This document shows positions 48,344 to 60,059 of a stretch of DNA of 64,000 nt, one piece after another (position 1 is the stretch's first letter; every line of letters starts with the position of its first letter). Origin of the DNA: Larix kaempferi (lineage: Eukaryota > Streptophyta > Pinopsida > Pinales > Pinaceae); NCBI GenBank assembly GCA_027924585.1, contig BSBM01000461.1, positions 6,198,501 to 6,262,500 on the forward strand. The letters run 5' to 3'. Below the pieces are notes generated by a model, which saw only the letters and a program-made list of their open reading frames with translations, did not search any database and was not told the DNA's origin. Made by a program: the position numbers and the translations under genes.

Positions 48344-48759
48344 TGTAAGGAACCTCCAGCAATTAATTAATTAAAATCCATGATATATTAGAAATAATAG
48401 AATGCAGAAGAGATTTATTGATCATGGGCCACTTCGAGGGGGAAACCTCCTTTGAGCAAGCTCAATACAGAACAACTCTTGGATTCCTTAATTGGCCTCA
48501 ACACATACTTATATACTAAGTCTATGCATCAATACTATGGATCAATACCATGGAACATATAATACTACAAGATGACTTACAAAGCTTATGCGTCCAATAC
48601 TATGGATCAATACCATGGAACATATAATACTATGGGATAATACAAACTATGGATCAATACCATGGAACATATAATACTGCGGTATGACTTACAAAGCATA
48701 TGCATCCAACAACAATATACTAACAAAGTAAAGAGAAGGATTGACATGGGTTCCTAACA
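48344..48759 (-). mobile_element. Probable solo LTR, inverted arm 1 (~416 bp)
   Basis: Read on the minus strand it starts TGTTAGGAACCCATG and ends GGTTCCTTACA, TG..CA with 11-bp imperfect inverted ends. It matches 49075-49505 in opposite orientation; shared landmarks include TTGAGCTTGCTCAAAGGAGG and GAAGTGGCC. Repeated TATGGATCAATACCATGGAA words lie inside. No internal element region or convincing target duplication is seen. Confidence 0.7.
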
Positions 48760-48830
48760 AGAACAGATCTGTAATTGGCGACAAAGAGAAAGTCATGTCG
48801 AAATGATCGACGCAAAAGTCATAAGTCACT

Positions 48831-49074
48831 GAAACGGGTCAGCAAGAAACAGAAAGTGCGGTGATCGGTGTAAAATTGGAAGTTGCTCCGAAAAGGGTCG
48901 GTGAGAAACAAAAAGTGCGCCAATCAGCGTAAAATTAGAAGTTTCTCCGAAACGGGTTAGCGAGAAACATAAAGTGTAGCGATCAGCATAAAATTGGAAG
49001 TTGCTCTTAAATGGGTCGGAGAGAAACAGAATGTGCGGAGATCAGCGTAAAATCGGAAGTTGCTCTGAAACGGG
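48831..49074 (+). repeat. 59-bp tandem array, first block
   Basis: Units begin at 48831, 48890, 48949 and 49008 with GAAACGGGTCGGCGAGAAAC-like starts and GTAAAATTGGAAGTTGCTC ends. A fifth unit begins at 49067 and is cut at 49074. A diverged half unit lies upstream at about 48780. Confidence 0.95.
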
Positions 49075-49505
49075 TGTTAGGAACCCATGTCTTTACTTTG
49101 TTAGTATATTGTTGTTAGACGCATATGCTTTGTAAGTCGTCCCGTAGTATTTGTTGATCCATAGTTTATATTAGCCCATAGTATTGACCCATAGTATTGG
49201 ACGCATATGCTTTGTAAGTCGTCCCATAGTATTATATGTCCCATGGTTTTGACTCATAGTATTGGCGCCTAGACTTAGCCCATGGTTGTATTGACACATA
49301 GTATTGACCCATGGTATTGGTACCTAGATTTAGTATATAAGTGTGTGTTGAGGCCTATGAAGGCACGGTGAAGTTAATTTTATTGAGCTTGCTCAAAGGA
49401 GGTTACCCCCTCGAAGTGGCCCGTGATCAATATAAAAGTGATTTTGTTCTATTATTTCTGATATCGTGTGTATTTGCATTAATTAATTATTGCAGGTTCA
49501 TCACA
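49075..49505 (+). mobile_element. Solo LTR inserted in the 59-bp array, arm 2 (~431 bp)
   Basis: Starts TGTTAGGAACCCATG and ends AGGTTCATCACA. It splits a 59-bp unit exactly: the array stops at GAAACGGG and resumes with TCGGCGAG. ACGGG on the left and TCAGG on the right look like a decayed 5-bp target duplication. The ends and lack of internal region indicate a solo copia-like LTR. Confidence 0.75.
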
Positions 49506-49645
49506 TCAGGTCGGCGAGAAACAAAAAGTGTGGTGATCAATGTAAAATTGGAGGTTACTGCGAAACGGGTCGGCGAGAAACAGAAAGTACTGTGATCGGC
49601 GAAAAATTGGAAGTTGCTCCAAAACAGGTCGACGAAATTCAAAAG
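49506..49645 (+). repeat. 59-bp tandem array, second block
   Basis: The interrupted unit resumes at 49511, a complete unit follows at 49560-49618, and a decayed partial unit ends near 49645. It was contiguous with 48831-49074 before LTR insertion. Confidence 0.92.
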
Positions 49646-50048
49646 TCGACCTAAATAGGAAATTTGAGCAATCTCCGGGGGATTTTTCAGGTGCTCAAAA
49701 TTGAAAAATGCCATGGAATTTATGCGCCAGATTGCGCAAAATTGGAAGATTTACAAAAACAAAATATAAAGTCATACGTAACAATCTATGCTTTGTGGCC
49801 AATGTTAATGGATTAATTTTTATAGATAAAATGTTGGTGCAGAGGACTATATAATTACCCGTAACTGATCAAGATATTGGTGAAGTAAACACTAGGAGAA
49901 GGTATAGTAATTAATGCAAATAGAAATAACAAGTTATGAATAATACTTTGGTGGTATAGCTATGTATGTACTTCCTAGTGGATTGATTTAGCTAGTAAGT
50001 AGATTTCAGTTGTGTAGTCTTGACTTCAAAAGAAGAAAAAAAATCTAA
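49646..50048. other. No supported feature
   Basis: AT-rich sequence with no coding signal that I can identify. Confidence 0.4.
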
Positions 50049-50460
50049 CTACCGAGTCCCTACAATATCAACAACTGCTGATAGCATCATGAACAATGAG
50101 CATCTAGTAGGAAAATCCTCCCTGAGTGTGCAGATGCATGAATGTACCCACTCTCGCTGGGTAGTAATATCAACAAGAGTGATATGGACGACCTCATCAT
50201 CATACAATAATCCTGATGCACCTGCAATCCAAACAAAACACAAATGCTAGTGAAAATATACACTATAACTTGCAAGTGAAATTGAATGCATTTTATATTA
50301 AGAATTTACTAAAAATGTATCTAAAAAAAATATGCACTTAATGTACCTGTGTCCTGGTGTACATCCTCCTCCTCGGTATCAAGATGTATATCGTCAGGAT
50401 GAACCAATGCACTATCTCTCCTGTTGTTGCCACTGTAATTCTCCATTTTGGCTTTACCAT
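50049..50460 (-). pseudogene. Fragment related to the gene at 29557-31590
   Basis: An exon starting after a CAG acceptor near 50224 reads GASGLLYDDEVVHITLVDIT, TQREWVHSCICTLREDFPTR and SLFMMLSA. It aligns with the start of the main exon of the larger copy (YDDEVAQITLADI, REWVSSCVSTLREDSPT, SLSMMLSAIDEM). An upstream block at about 50320-50440 (RRDSALVHPDDIHLDTEEED) matches that copy's earlier exon, with the intron in the same place. The rest of the gene is absent. This copy has Gln where the larger one has its first stop. Confidence 0.65.
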
Positions 50461-50789
50461 TAGAACTATCATTACATGTTTGTAATTGCTTATTATTGTG
50501 TAACTTCATTAGTTTGATGACACTATGGACATATGGATTTATTATTTTGTGGAAATTATATATATGTGTGTGATGTTAATATTATGAGTGTGATGTTGAT
50601 TATCTCTCTAGCATGCAAATTTTAATGAATGATGGGTACGTGGATACCAAGTTGAAAGTTATATGTTAGATGGATGGATATGATACCAGGTGCATGGTAC
50701 ATAGAAATGATTTTCATTATTTTTAATTAGTAATGAAATGTATATATATACATGTCAATGATTGCACGATATTCTCAATATTATGATTG

Positions 50790-52760
50790 GAGACTAACCT
50801 ATAGGTTAAAAGGGCTAACCGATAGTTGGATCCTATGAGATGGGAGTACCTCGGGGACATGAATTCCAAGATTGGAATGGTATGCAAGTGAATTATTATG
50901 GTTATGTGTGATAATTGGATTATTATCCTGATGTCTGGGCTAGTGTGGGGTTTCAGGAAACTTGACCGCCCAAATTGGTTATTTGATGACAAAACCTGAG
51001 TACATAGTCCCTTGTTCCATTAGGCGGGTGGATGCATTACCCACCATTTATCCCCAAAACCTGGAGTCATGGGAGGGTTGTGCTACGACATAATCCCCAA
51101 GGTGTGTGATGATGACTGGTAGGTGTCTGTTGGGGAAGCTCGGTCGATGTAGTTGACACTTCCACTTATGTGTTCTAACTAGATCCGATCATGCCGTGAC
51201 ACTTCAGGGTAGTCGAATAGAGGAAGGATAGGATGTCGAAGTTAGTTGTGAATTAGATAGGAGGTAGGTAGATAGGAATGTCATGGAAGTTTAAATGGAA
51301 ACATAATTTACTGTGTGTGTACTGGAAACCTTTGCTTGATTCTTGTGTCGTAATTCAGTATATTATGTTTGTTTCATAGGTTATTATGATTGAGTCAGTA
51401 AAAGTGGCAAGACATTTCAAATTCATATTTAAGTATGCATCTACATATAATAACTTATGTGATTATGTTGTATGTATTTTTTAGTACTATTAGTGTACCT
51501 ATACGAGATATGTAAGCAATAGCTTCGTTTATGTAACCCATCTACCTATGTTGTATGAATTATTATTATACTATCAAACTTGGCTTGTATGCATTGTGAT
51601 TATGAATGATCACGTTATAATTACTCTTACCTACTTAGATGTGAAATAAAACTATTACGTCAGGTATAAATAAATGGTTAATTAATTGTGATTAGGGTTA
51701 GTTAATAATCATGGTCAATGAAGGTTAATTAATGCTAATGATGTGAGTTAGGGGTTAACATGTTGGTTAATAACTTGGTCGATAAATGTTAATGATGATT
51801 AACAATGTTAATAAGGTTGTTTTTAACTTAATTGTTAATTGAAGTACTTGGGTATTAACTGATTAAATAAGTATTATTGATCTTAATTACTTCAAGACCT
51901 TGGTTTAATTGATAATGGTATTTGTAATATTAATTAAATTATTATTAACTTGATCTATTAATATTAATTGTGTGATGATAATGTTAATTAATGTTAATGA
52001 GATTATTATTAACTTGAGTAATAATTGTTAATTAGTTTTAATTATAACTAAGGTGTAATTAATATTGTACTAGGTGAATGAGTTGGGTTTTAGTTGTAAA
52101 ATAATATTATTTAATTAATATAAATATATAATTCATCAAATTTTGGATATAATTATTGATAATTGTTTCGAAAAGGAATGTTAGTATAATTGTAAATATC
52201 TATTGATCAAATTTTATATTATAAATTGTGCCGAAAGGGAATGTCAGCTGAATTGTAAAGAATGATGATTTTGCATAATAAATAAGTATTGAATATATGT
52301 ATATTATGGTTTTGATGGGATATGACTGACATAGTAGGTGGAAAATCATTTAAGGAGCGGATAAGGGAGTAAATAAGGGAAAGGGGGGTGATAGGAAAAG
52401 ATATAGAGAGGAGGAAGGGGATTTTGGGAGGACAAGGATCACATGGGAAAATAATGGAGGAGGTTTTTTTTTAGGATTTTGAGGGAAACAAATTGCACTG
52501 TTTGGGCTTGTTGTACTCAGGTTTTGGGATCAATGGTGCAAGGAACTATGTTTCTTCGAGCTAAGAAGTCGGTGAGGCTTTCCTAGTTGGCAGTGTGTCA
52601 AAACCTGTCTAAGGCAGTTGAGTTTTTGGTTGCAGACACCACCGTTGTAGAGAACATGGAGCTAGCATGGACAAACTACTAACCTACAGGTATTTTTCTA
52701 GATTAGTTATTTCAAATTTAAAAGAGCTTTAACCATATGTATATGTTGAAGGAAATGCAG
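50790..52760 (+). mobile_element. Old, diverged LTR relict related to the array family
   Basis: The order of recognisable blocks parallels the solo LTR at 40245-42703: a GGGCTAnCCGATAGTTGGAT-like block, CATGGGAGGGTTGTGCTACG, ATAATCCCCAAGG, GATGATGACTGGTAGGTGTC, GAGGAAGGATAGGATG, a long TTAATTAAT-rich section, then CAGGTATTTTTCTAGATTAG. Divergence is high and neither end can be placed. Sequence outside these limits (50461-50789, 52761-53185) shows nothing I can name, except that 53050-53180 is an inverted match to 55400-55539. Confidence 0.5.
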
Positions 52761-54050
52761 AGAAAATAAATTGGTTTATACCTGTTAATAGATTAATCCT
52801 CTATAAAATATAAGTTGAATTGTATTTGGTTATACCTATAAATAGAATAGTCAATTTATTCCTACACAATAGCATGCAAAAAGAAAAACTATAAACATAA
52901 TAGAAACCTTATCTCATTGAATCAAGGATATAAAAACATACAAACAGAATATTGATCCAAACTATGTAAATTGTTTTAATGTGAAAATTAAAGACCCGGA
53001 AAGGCCTTTACTGTATTTCCTCTAGAATGACTGTGGACCTTAAGGACACCTGTCGAGTGACCCGGCTGAACAAACTTTGATGAAGTGGTCTCTTGAGCCT
53101 TGATATGTCTTAAAATATTGAGGAAAAATTAAAGATGTGAATGATGATAATTGGATAAATGAATTTATGAATTAAATGACATATGTGTAGGACCCCTCCT
53201 TTAGGGTCCCCTTGAATTGAACCTGAAACTTTAACAACTTCATACAAACAAACTAGCCATTATAGTTATTGGAAAAATAAAATAAAAGAGTGAATAACTT
53301 AACAAAAATAAGCAAAACCTTAACCTCTCAACCCGATCCAGCTGGTCCATTGTCGTCTGCGTCTTCCGTAGGATCCCTCCAGCAAAGCTCATGTAACCAT
53401 TGGTGAAGCAACCATTAACTTCACCACCCAACCATAGGCTCATGCTTTCAGTCGCATGGCCTCCCCCAAGCTTTGGGTCGTAAATTTCACGCACAATTCT
53501 CAAGAAACCCAGCTTGGGTTTCCCCCCCACCAAGATTTCCAGCCAAACCCTCAATAGCAGCAAGTCATGAGGTAACTCAATATTATGATAGTCATCCAGG
53601 ATCTGGGTCACTTACCCATTCCCCATGCCTTCTTTATAAAGGAAAATGTTATGCGACACATGTCGCTTCATGCATAAATAGTTATTTAATTAATTTTTTA
53701 ATTAAAAACAACTCACCCATCCAAGTGTCAGTTTCTCTAGGAGATGCTCCAACATCCCTATGTTTGCTCATGTCTGTCCCCTATATATTTTACTTAAATC
53801 CTAGCTTTTAGTTGACTAGGTGTCCATGCTTAGGATTCTACTTTGCTCCTAAATAATGGTTTATATTATATTAAATGCTCAAAATAATAACTCATGTGCA
53901 AATGCCTAAATTAATCAATATTATTTAAAAGTCAAAATAATTATTTATGTGCAAATGCCTCAAATAGTCTTATGCATTTTCCAAGCAATGATCTAGGTGT
54001 AATCTTATAAGTTTTTATGCAGTTAAGTTTAACAATCAATTTCACTAAGA

Positions 54051-54225
54051 TCTCGGTGCCGCACCGTTGGGCTTCCCATTCCTTAATTTCATTTCCCTGA
54101 CATGGCACCACTCCGTCGGGTCCAGTCATCTGTAGTTTCCATTCCTCGGAAAGGTACCACATCATTGGGTCCTTGCGTCCATTCTTTCCATTCTCGACAG
54201 GGTACCACACTGTCGGGCCCTTCTA
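54051..54225 (+). repeat. Degenerate ~45-bp minirepeats
   Basis: Four blocks of the form GGTACCACnC(C/T)GTCGGG(T/C)CC followed by CCATTCnTT occur in a row. They are strongly diverged and lie within the LTR at 53186-55229. Confidence 0.65.
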
Positions 54226-54891
54226 CCATCATCCTTTCGTTTTGACTTGCGGGAACTTCATGTAGGGATTTCAGGAACCGTTACCTTCCATCCTCCATCT
54301 ACACACTATTAGGGACTAATGGCGTTGAGGAGTGAGTCCGTTCTCATTGCGCGCCCCCAACTCGTACGTGACCAGCTCCGTCGTGGCCCACCTTGTACAC
54401 CCTCAAGCTTCCCTCTTGAGCAAGCGAATCAGTGCTTATCTACTCAAGCATGGTATTCCGTCGGAAGTCGACATCGTCGTCGCTCTCCCTGTGTGTGATT
54501 TACTCGTACTCTACGACCCTTCATATTCCTTTGTGTGTCCGTCGGTGAACCGTTTCACCTATCGCTACAAAAACTTTCTCACAAACAAATTATTAGTAGT
54601 ACTGTCCTCAATAATCATCATTTGATTCATAAATATGCTACTTCGTTAAGCATTTATAATTCACTCAATCATTACTCATTCATCTAATCAAATATGCATT
54701 TCGTCGATAATTACTTTCTTCGTTCTCATCCCATAATCACCGTATAGCTAGTCGTTAAGCATCATTCATAAACATATTTTCCATAATCATTGTTAATCGT
54801 TAAACACATGTAATCAAGCATTTAAATCTACTGTTCAGATACACATACTCACAATAAAATCAAAGAGTTATTTTATTAATGTTTCAATCGG

Positions 54892-55171
54892 TGATACGAA
54901 CTGTTACACCAAAACCTCGAGATGTTAGTGAAGGTCTCCCACCAGGATCTTAACATCCCACCACGCTCCGTAGTCCAGACTCTGGGCTGGATGTGCGCCC
55001 GTACGATGGTGTCCCCTTTGCGTCGTACGAGCCCCGGGCGAACACTGCAATGCCAGCATTGCCACCCGCTCTGTGACTTGAACCTGGGTGGAGGCTCTGA
55101 TACCAGAAGATACGAACCGTTACACCAAAACCTCGAGATGTTAGTGAAGGTCGCCCACCAGGATCTTAACA
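54892..55171 (-). mobile_element. Complete SMART-type mini LTR retrotransposon (280 bp)
   Basis: Two 64-bp LTRs (54892-54955 and 55108-55171) differ at a few positions. On the minus strand they start TGTTAAGATCCTGGTGGG and end near TGTAACGGTTCGTATC. Two bases inside the 5' LTR is TGGTATCAGAGCC (55093-55105 complement), the initiator tRNA-Met primer site. The 152-bp internal region has no ORF of note. ATCGG flanks both sides (54887-54891 and 55172-55176). Small size, TG..CA ends, primer site and target duplication together identify a terminal-repeat mini-element of the SMART/TRIM class. Confidence 0.93.
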
Positions 55172-55229
55172 ATCGGTCAAGTCACTCAATAGGTGCCCTC
55201 AATGTCTATAGTAGTCTAGGGGCACTACA

Positions 55230-55539
55230 TACACCCCTACTTATTTAGAACTTTGTCCCGAAGTTCAGAATAAAGCAAGAAAACTATGACGTTTCTCAGT
55301 TGCATCCTCCCAAGTCACAAAGCTAGGACTGTAACTGTCCTACTACACTTTGACTTGATCAATCAAGGATAATCACTAAGCAAGAACTAATCAAACAATT
55401 ATACCACTCCAGACATATAATTTAATTGCTTAATTCATTTATCAATTATTGTCGTCATTCACATCTTCAGGTTTTTCTCAATCATTTAAGACATATCAAG
55501 GATCAAGAGACCACTTTATCGAAGTTGTTCATCCGGGTC
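55230..55539 (-). pseudogene. 3' end of gypsy pol and polypurine tract
   Basis: The minus strand carries SFVTWEDATEKRHSFL-like coding (about 55330-55280), then GAACTTCGGGACAAAGTTC and a purine-rich tract abutting the LTR start at 55229. This matches the usual end of gypsy integrase/pol before the 3' LTR. The element is interrupted at 55540 by the plus-strand LTR; its remaining part is not in the window. Part of it (55400-55539) matches 53050-53180 in inverted orientation. Confidence 0.6.
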
Positions 55540-58090
55540 TGTAACGCCCCATATTTTGACTAGGCATGTTTATGAGTTAGGCACCTTTCACTTTATTGCT
55601 TGTTATCTGTTGACTCAGCTAAACAGAGTGAACTATATTTTCGGCATGTTAGACATGATGATATGTTGCTACTGTGTTAATGATGTTACTATATTCATGC
55701 AGTTATTAAAGTTATGATTATCATGAGATTCTTTTATTTCATAATGACAGTGTATGTTTGATAATCGTCCTGGAGGAAATGTGATATATATGAGGTGGTA
55801 ATTATGCTGTGATCGATTTGATGATTTTATGTGATGAAATAAATGATGCTGACAATATGGATCAGACAATGATAGAATGGAAAATATATGTTTTAGCGTT
55901 TTCATTGATGAAATGTGAAATATATGGCGTTGTACATGGATGCCATCCTATGATGAAATTGATAGAACTATTATATTCCATGCATACCTGTGATGTGATA
56001 AAATTGTGACGTGAAATAAAATGATGTTGATGAAAATTGGTGATCGAATGGAAATGCTTGTTATAAAATGTGTATTCTGCGGAATGCTAACCTACAGGAC
56101 ACGAGGGCTATGGGATAGCCGGATACTTGATCTGATATATGGATAAGAGCTTATCCATGCAGGGAACCTTAGCAATCAAAACTGATGATACGATGACATG
56201 GACCGATAATCTCGAGAGTAGCAGAGTAGGATTTGATAAGGGCGTAGGCCCAGTATGTTGAGAGGGATGGATGTGTTTCCCACCTTATGTTCCTATGATA
56301 CCCGAGGTCGTGGGAGGGTCGTGCTGAGACACGCTCCCCATGTATGTTGTGATGACGATGGTCGGATGCCTGCTAGGGGAGGATAGGTCCGCTGTTCAGC
56401 CAACGCTATCGCTCTCAAGTTCTATGTGGTCAGGTCGATGAGTCTGACATCCACTTTTGTACTAGCAGAGGAAGGATACGGAGGATGTGGCAGTAGGTTA
56501 GGATGGGAGGATATGATAGTACTATTGAGGGTTGGGTATTCCTTGACCTGGAGTTAGTGGTAGTAGGTAGATTTCCTTATACCTGATTGATTGAACAAAT
56601 GTAATCATAAAAATAATGAAATGGAATCCTAAAGGTTAACTGATAAAATAACCGACGACGTTTAGTAATATTATGATGAATGTATACTTGCTCAGTTTGC
56701 ATAATTATTATTGGTATTAGTTAGTTGTTATGCATAGGAAATATGATGTATGTTTATAGTACATGTCCGTCTTGTGCATAAGCTGGCCATGCATGCACAT
56801 TATGCACATGCGCAATAATATTGGTTTACAACATACTTATCAAGATTTAACAATGTTATAAGTTATCATAGATAACTCAATTAAGTATTTAGTTAATGAC
56901 TTAATTAGTAAAAGGGTATCAAGTTCTAAGGTGTAAAAGAAGTTAATTAGTCTTTGTGTGTGAACATGGTAATGAATGATTAAAATAAGTGTCCTTAATT
57001 GCAAGTATCCTCAAGTGAATGTGTCTCCAATATGAAGTATGAAAGTTAAACACTAATACTGGAAGAGTGTACTCTATCATTGTTTATTATGATTAATTAA
57101 ACCATTAAGTGTATTTCATTATTTATACCTAGAAATACTATGTTGACACTTATCAAATTAACAAATAATATTTTAATTATTATTCACAATTAATTTAATC
57201 ACTATTATTATTAATCGTTATTGTTACTAATATTATTATTAAATTAATAATAATAGTGATAATAACCCTTTTTATAAAGCATAGTGATTGAATAATAATA
57301 AATTTATTAAATAGATTATTCATTTAATTAATTAACGAAATCATTCCAAGTAAATTAAAAGGATTGTTTAAATAAATTATTGAATAATTCCACTACCCGA
57401 GAGAAATTTGGGTGATTTAAAATAATATATAATCCACTTTTATGCCTTAAAAAGGGGTTGCATTAATGATTTGTACCTCCGAAAACGGTGACATCTAGGA
57501 CGGTGGAGTGATAAGGAAGCTATGGAATTATGGAGGAAAAGATTTCTATAAAGAGGGGTTTTACAAAGTAGTAAGGGGGGATTGTGGGAGAACTGTGAGG
57601 ATTTTTTTGTGAAATTGGAGGAATGTCGAGGAGGGGGTTAACTCAGCGAGATATTACCATGGAAAGGTTCGATGGAAAGCTGCTGTCGGGATTATCGGTC
57701 TGTGGGCTCGGGGACTAGGAAATCCGTTGATTTCCTAGGGTCAGCAAGATAATAGCTGATCGGCAGGGTGGACACATCATTTTGGGTTGCTAAGGTAACC
57801 TACAGAACTGATTACAGGAATCTTCTTACCTCACTGCAAATCTACAGGTCCAGGTATTTTACTGAGCTAGCTTGAATAAAAGGTATTTTCTTTTACTTTC
57901 AAATTATGCATGTTAAAAGAACAGAGCTGTAATGAAAATTTAAGTTAATGTTTATTTAAATTACAGAGACATGTAAACATTTAGGTCACAGAGACATAGA
58001 CGGTTGAATTTTTCCAGAAAACATAAGAGAAAACTTGGTATTTACAGGAAAATACAAATAGAGACCCAATACCCAAGCTAGGGCACTACA
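55540..58090 (+). mobile_element. 5' LTR of an array-family element, plus strand
   Basis: Starts TGTAACGCCCC at 55540 and ends GGGCACTACA at 58090, 2551 bp. It aligns end to end with the solo LTR at 40245 and, reversed, with LTRs A-C, with more divergence than among A-C. A primer-binding site follows immediately, so it is a 5' LTR. The left flank is GGGTC; the partner target site lies beyond the window. Confidence 0.92.
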
Positions 58091-58092
58091 TT

Positions 58093-58113
58093 TGGTATCA
58101 GATCCTGGTTCGA
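58093..58113 (+). other. Primer-binding site, initiator tRNA-Met
   Basis: TGGTATCAGATCCTGGTTCGA matches the expected TGGTATCAGAGCCAGGTTCGA with two mismatches over 21 bases, 2 bp after the LTR. Confidence 0.92.
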
Positions 58114-59043
58114 ACTCTCGAACCTAAGGGCCTACTGGAAATAGAAACTAAGCATCCCTAAGCAAAATATCTGTGAATCTAGGTAGAACCCTATGCAGAA
58201 ATCCGAAATCAATGTTCCAGATTTTCCAAACCGTCTTCCCTAAATTTTGTAACATTAATTTACCTGCACAATATAACAAAAGACAAGGTAAGTAGCATGC
58301 AAATCAAAGGATTTTAAAATTTTGCAGAGGCAAAAAAAATTGACACCTCAAAATTAGAACTTGGGGAAACACCTATCTACCAGAATTAAAAAAAAAAAAA
58401 AGAAAAAAAAAAAGGTATTTCTGTATTAAAATAATTATAAAATTGCAGCTGAACCATACAGCATGTAAATACAAAATGGGAAGCAGACCTTTGTCATACT
58501 TGTCCAAATTTAAAAAAAAAGAGGAGTTCTATTTTGCTTCCTATTTGAGCCATCATATTAAAACTGATGCATATACTTCTTTTTCCTCTTATTCAGGATT
58601 TGAAATCGACGCTTAGACCTCAAACAAAGAATTCATCCTTTTAGATTCCTACTAGTTTGACAATAGAAAACCACTTTTCAAACAGTCTAGACTCCCAGCG
58701 TGAGTTAGGGCATAATACGTCTACTTTGGTATTTACCCAAAAGACTCTCGAATGAAAACAACATACAAAACTACCACATAAGTTTCGCTTACATTATCCA
58801 AGAAAAACGAATTAGGAGGGTCCAAAAGAAATGTTGCTACCGCCAGACAGTCGCCACCTTTAGGAATGAACGCCGCCTGCTGCAACGAGTTATCACCTGG
58901 CTCATAATAAATAAATAAAACACAAAGTGTGGTTACACTATTCTCTAAAACATTAGAAACGAAGGAAATTGTTGAAGATGATAAAATAAAACCGTTTCAA
59001 TAGTACTAAAAATATAATAACTACAATTAAACTTGTAAGATTT

Positions 59044-59290
59044 CATGCACAGTTTCAAATATTGGACCAAGCTCAATCTCAGCACCGTGAGCCATTTTAT
59101 GTGGCAACCAAACCCTTACCACATCCAGATTTATAGCGGAATCAAGTCGAATACCAAACCAGCGCTCAACATTGAGCACCAAAGCCAAATGAAGAGCATA
59201 ATCAACACACAACTCCTTGGAATACATTTCTAATTTCATACCACCAAACCGCAAATTATAAAACCAACAAACTGGGAAGAGCTGAAACAA
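59044..59290 (-). pseudogene. Captured exon-like fragment, family not recognised
   Basis: After a pyrimidine-rich TTCAGCTCTTCCCAG acceptor-like signal, the minus strand is open through FYNLRFGGMKLEMYSKELCV, DYALHLALVLNVERWFGIRL and VVRVWLPHKMAHGAEIELGP, ending ETVHEILQ before a GTTTAA that could be a weak donor. The residue composition looks like real protein, unlike the surrounding frames. It lies antisense in the retrotransposon and downstream of the captured promoter, so it may be an exon of the captured host gene. I do not recognise the protein. Confidence 0.4.
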
Positions 59291-59876
59291 CTGTCATACC
59301 ATAAATTTCATCCCCGAATTTAATCCATCTCCTCATTTTGTCCTTTCCTCCCTCACGAAATCTAGCCTGGCGACCTAACCCTAAACTCAAGATAAACTAT
59401 AACGTACGATGAGGGGAGCTCGCAGTAACTCATATTCGTGGGTATGCTTTAAAAGATACCGGAATGGGGTGAATGGAAGAGAGCACTAGAGTAGAGCGTG
59501 AGCCCGGGTAATCACTAACAAGCTATAGAGTTTCAAATATGTATTAACCTTTCTGACGGTAAATGCAAACTATAGAGGTCAAACCTACGTTTTAAATTTT
59601 TACATGTCTGTCATTGTTGACATGTTCCATTGAAATTTCCCTGTCAAATACGTTCTTGAAATGTTCTTAAAACTCTCAAATTCCAGGCCTGACCCTAACC
59701 ATGACCCTACAATGAAGAGTACAAGGACACCAACAAACCTTAGAACGGCGGCGACAACTACAAACCGAGAGAAATTCCGCACAAATCCATGCAAGAACTT
59801 TGGTGGCCTATGCAGGTCACTTACGAGCTCACACAAGAGCATTTCCTCCTTGTCACCTTGGGCCAAACCTTAGCGC

Positions 59877-60058
59877 TTAGCACTGCGAGCTCATCACGTG
59901 AGGAGCAACCCAAGCACCAAGTTCCCTCAAACCCCTTCGTTCATAGGGCCCAGCCATCCTATGCCGTGGGTGAAAGGGTAAATCGACAGCAGGTATGGGA
60001 GCTTCCTTAAAATATCGAGGAGTGTCGACTTCCCCACTCTCGAGCATACCTTCTATGC
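59877..60058 (-). pseudogene. Captured first-exon remnant (MLES start)
   Basis: An ATG near 60050 on the minus strand opens MLESGEVDTPRYFKEAP and runs to a TAG/TGC stop region near 59877 (GLRELGAWVAPHVMSSQC). The array copies open MLESERGP..ELGAW at the same distance from their TATA box. The shared start and the ELGAW-like end suggest one ancestral first exon, now diverged in both. Confidence 0.4.
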
Positions 60059-60059
60059 C

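Larger units (their letters stand above)
53186..55229 (-). mobile_element. 3' LTR of a minus-strand gypsy element, with nested insertion
   Basis: On the minus strand it starts TGTAGTGCCCC at 55229, directly after a polypurine-like AATAAGTAGGGGTGTA, and ends GGGGTCCTACA at 53186. Without the 285 bp added by the nested mini-element it is about 1.76 kb. Its ends resemble those of the array family (TGTAACGCCCC..GGGCACTACA), so it may be a related lineage. Short open frames here are not convincing genes. Confidence 0.7.

Noticed and set aside
48831-49645. CRISPR or coding interpretation of the 59-bp repeats
   Set aside because: No spacers separate the units and stop codons occur in every frame; it is a plain tandem array.
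54332-54625. 97-codon plus-strand ORF in GC-rich sequence
   Set aside because: It lies wholly inside a gypsy LTR and shows no recognisable domain.
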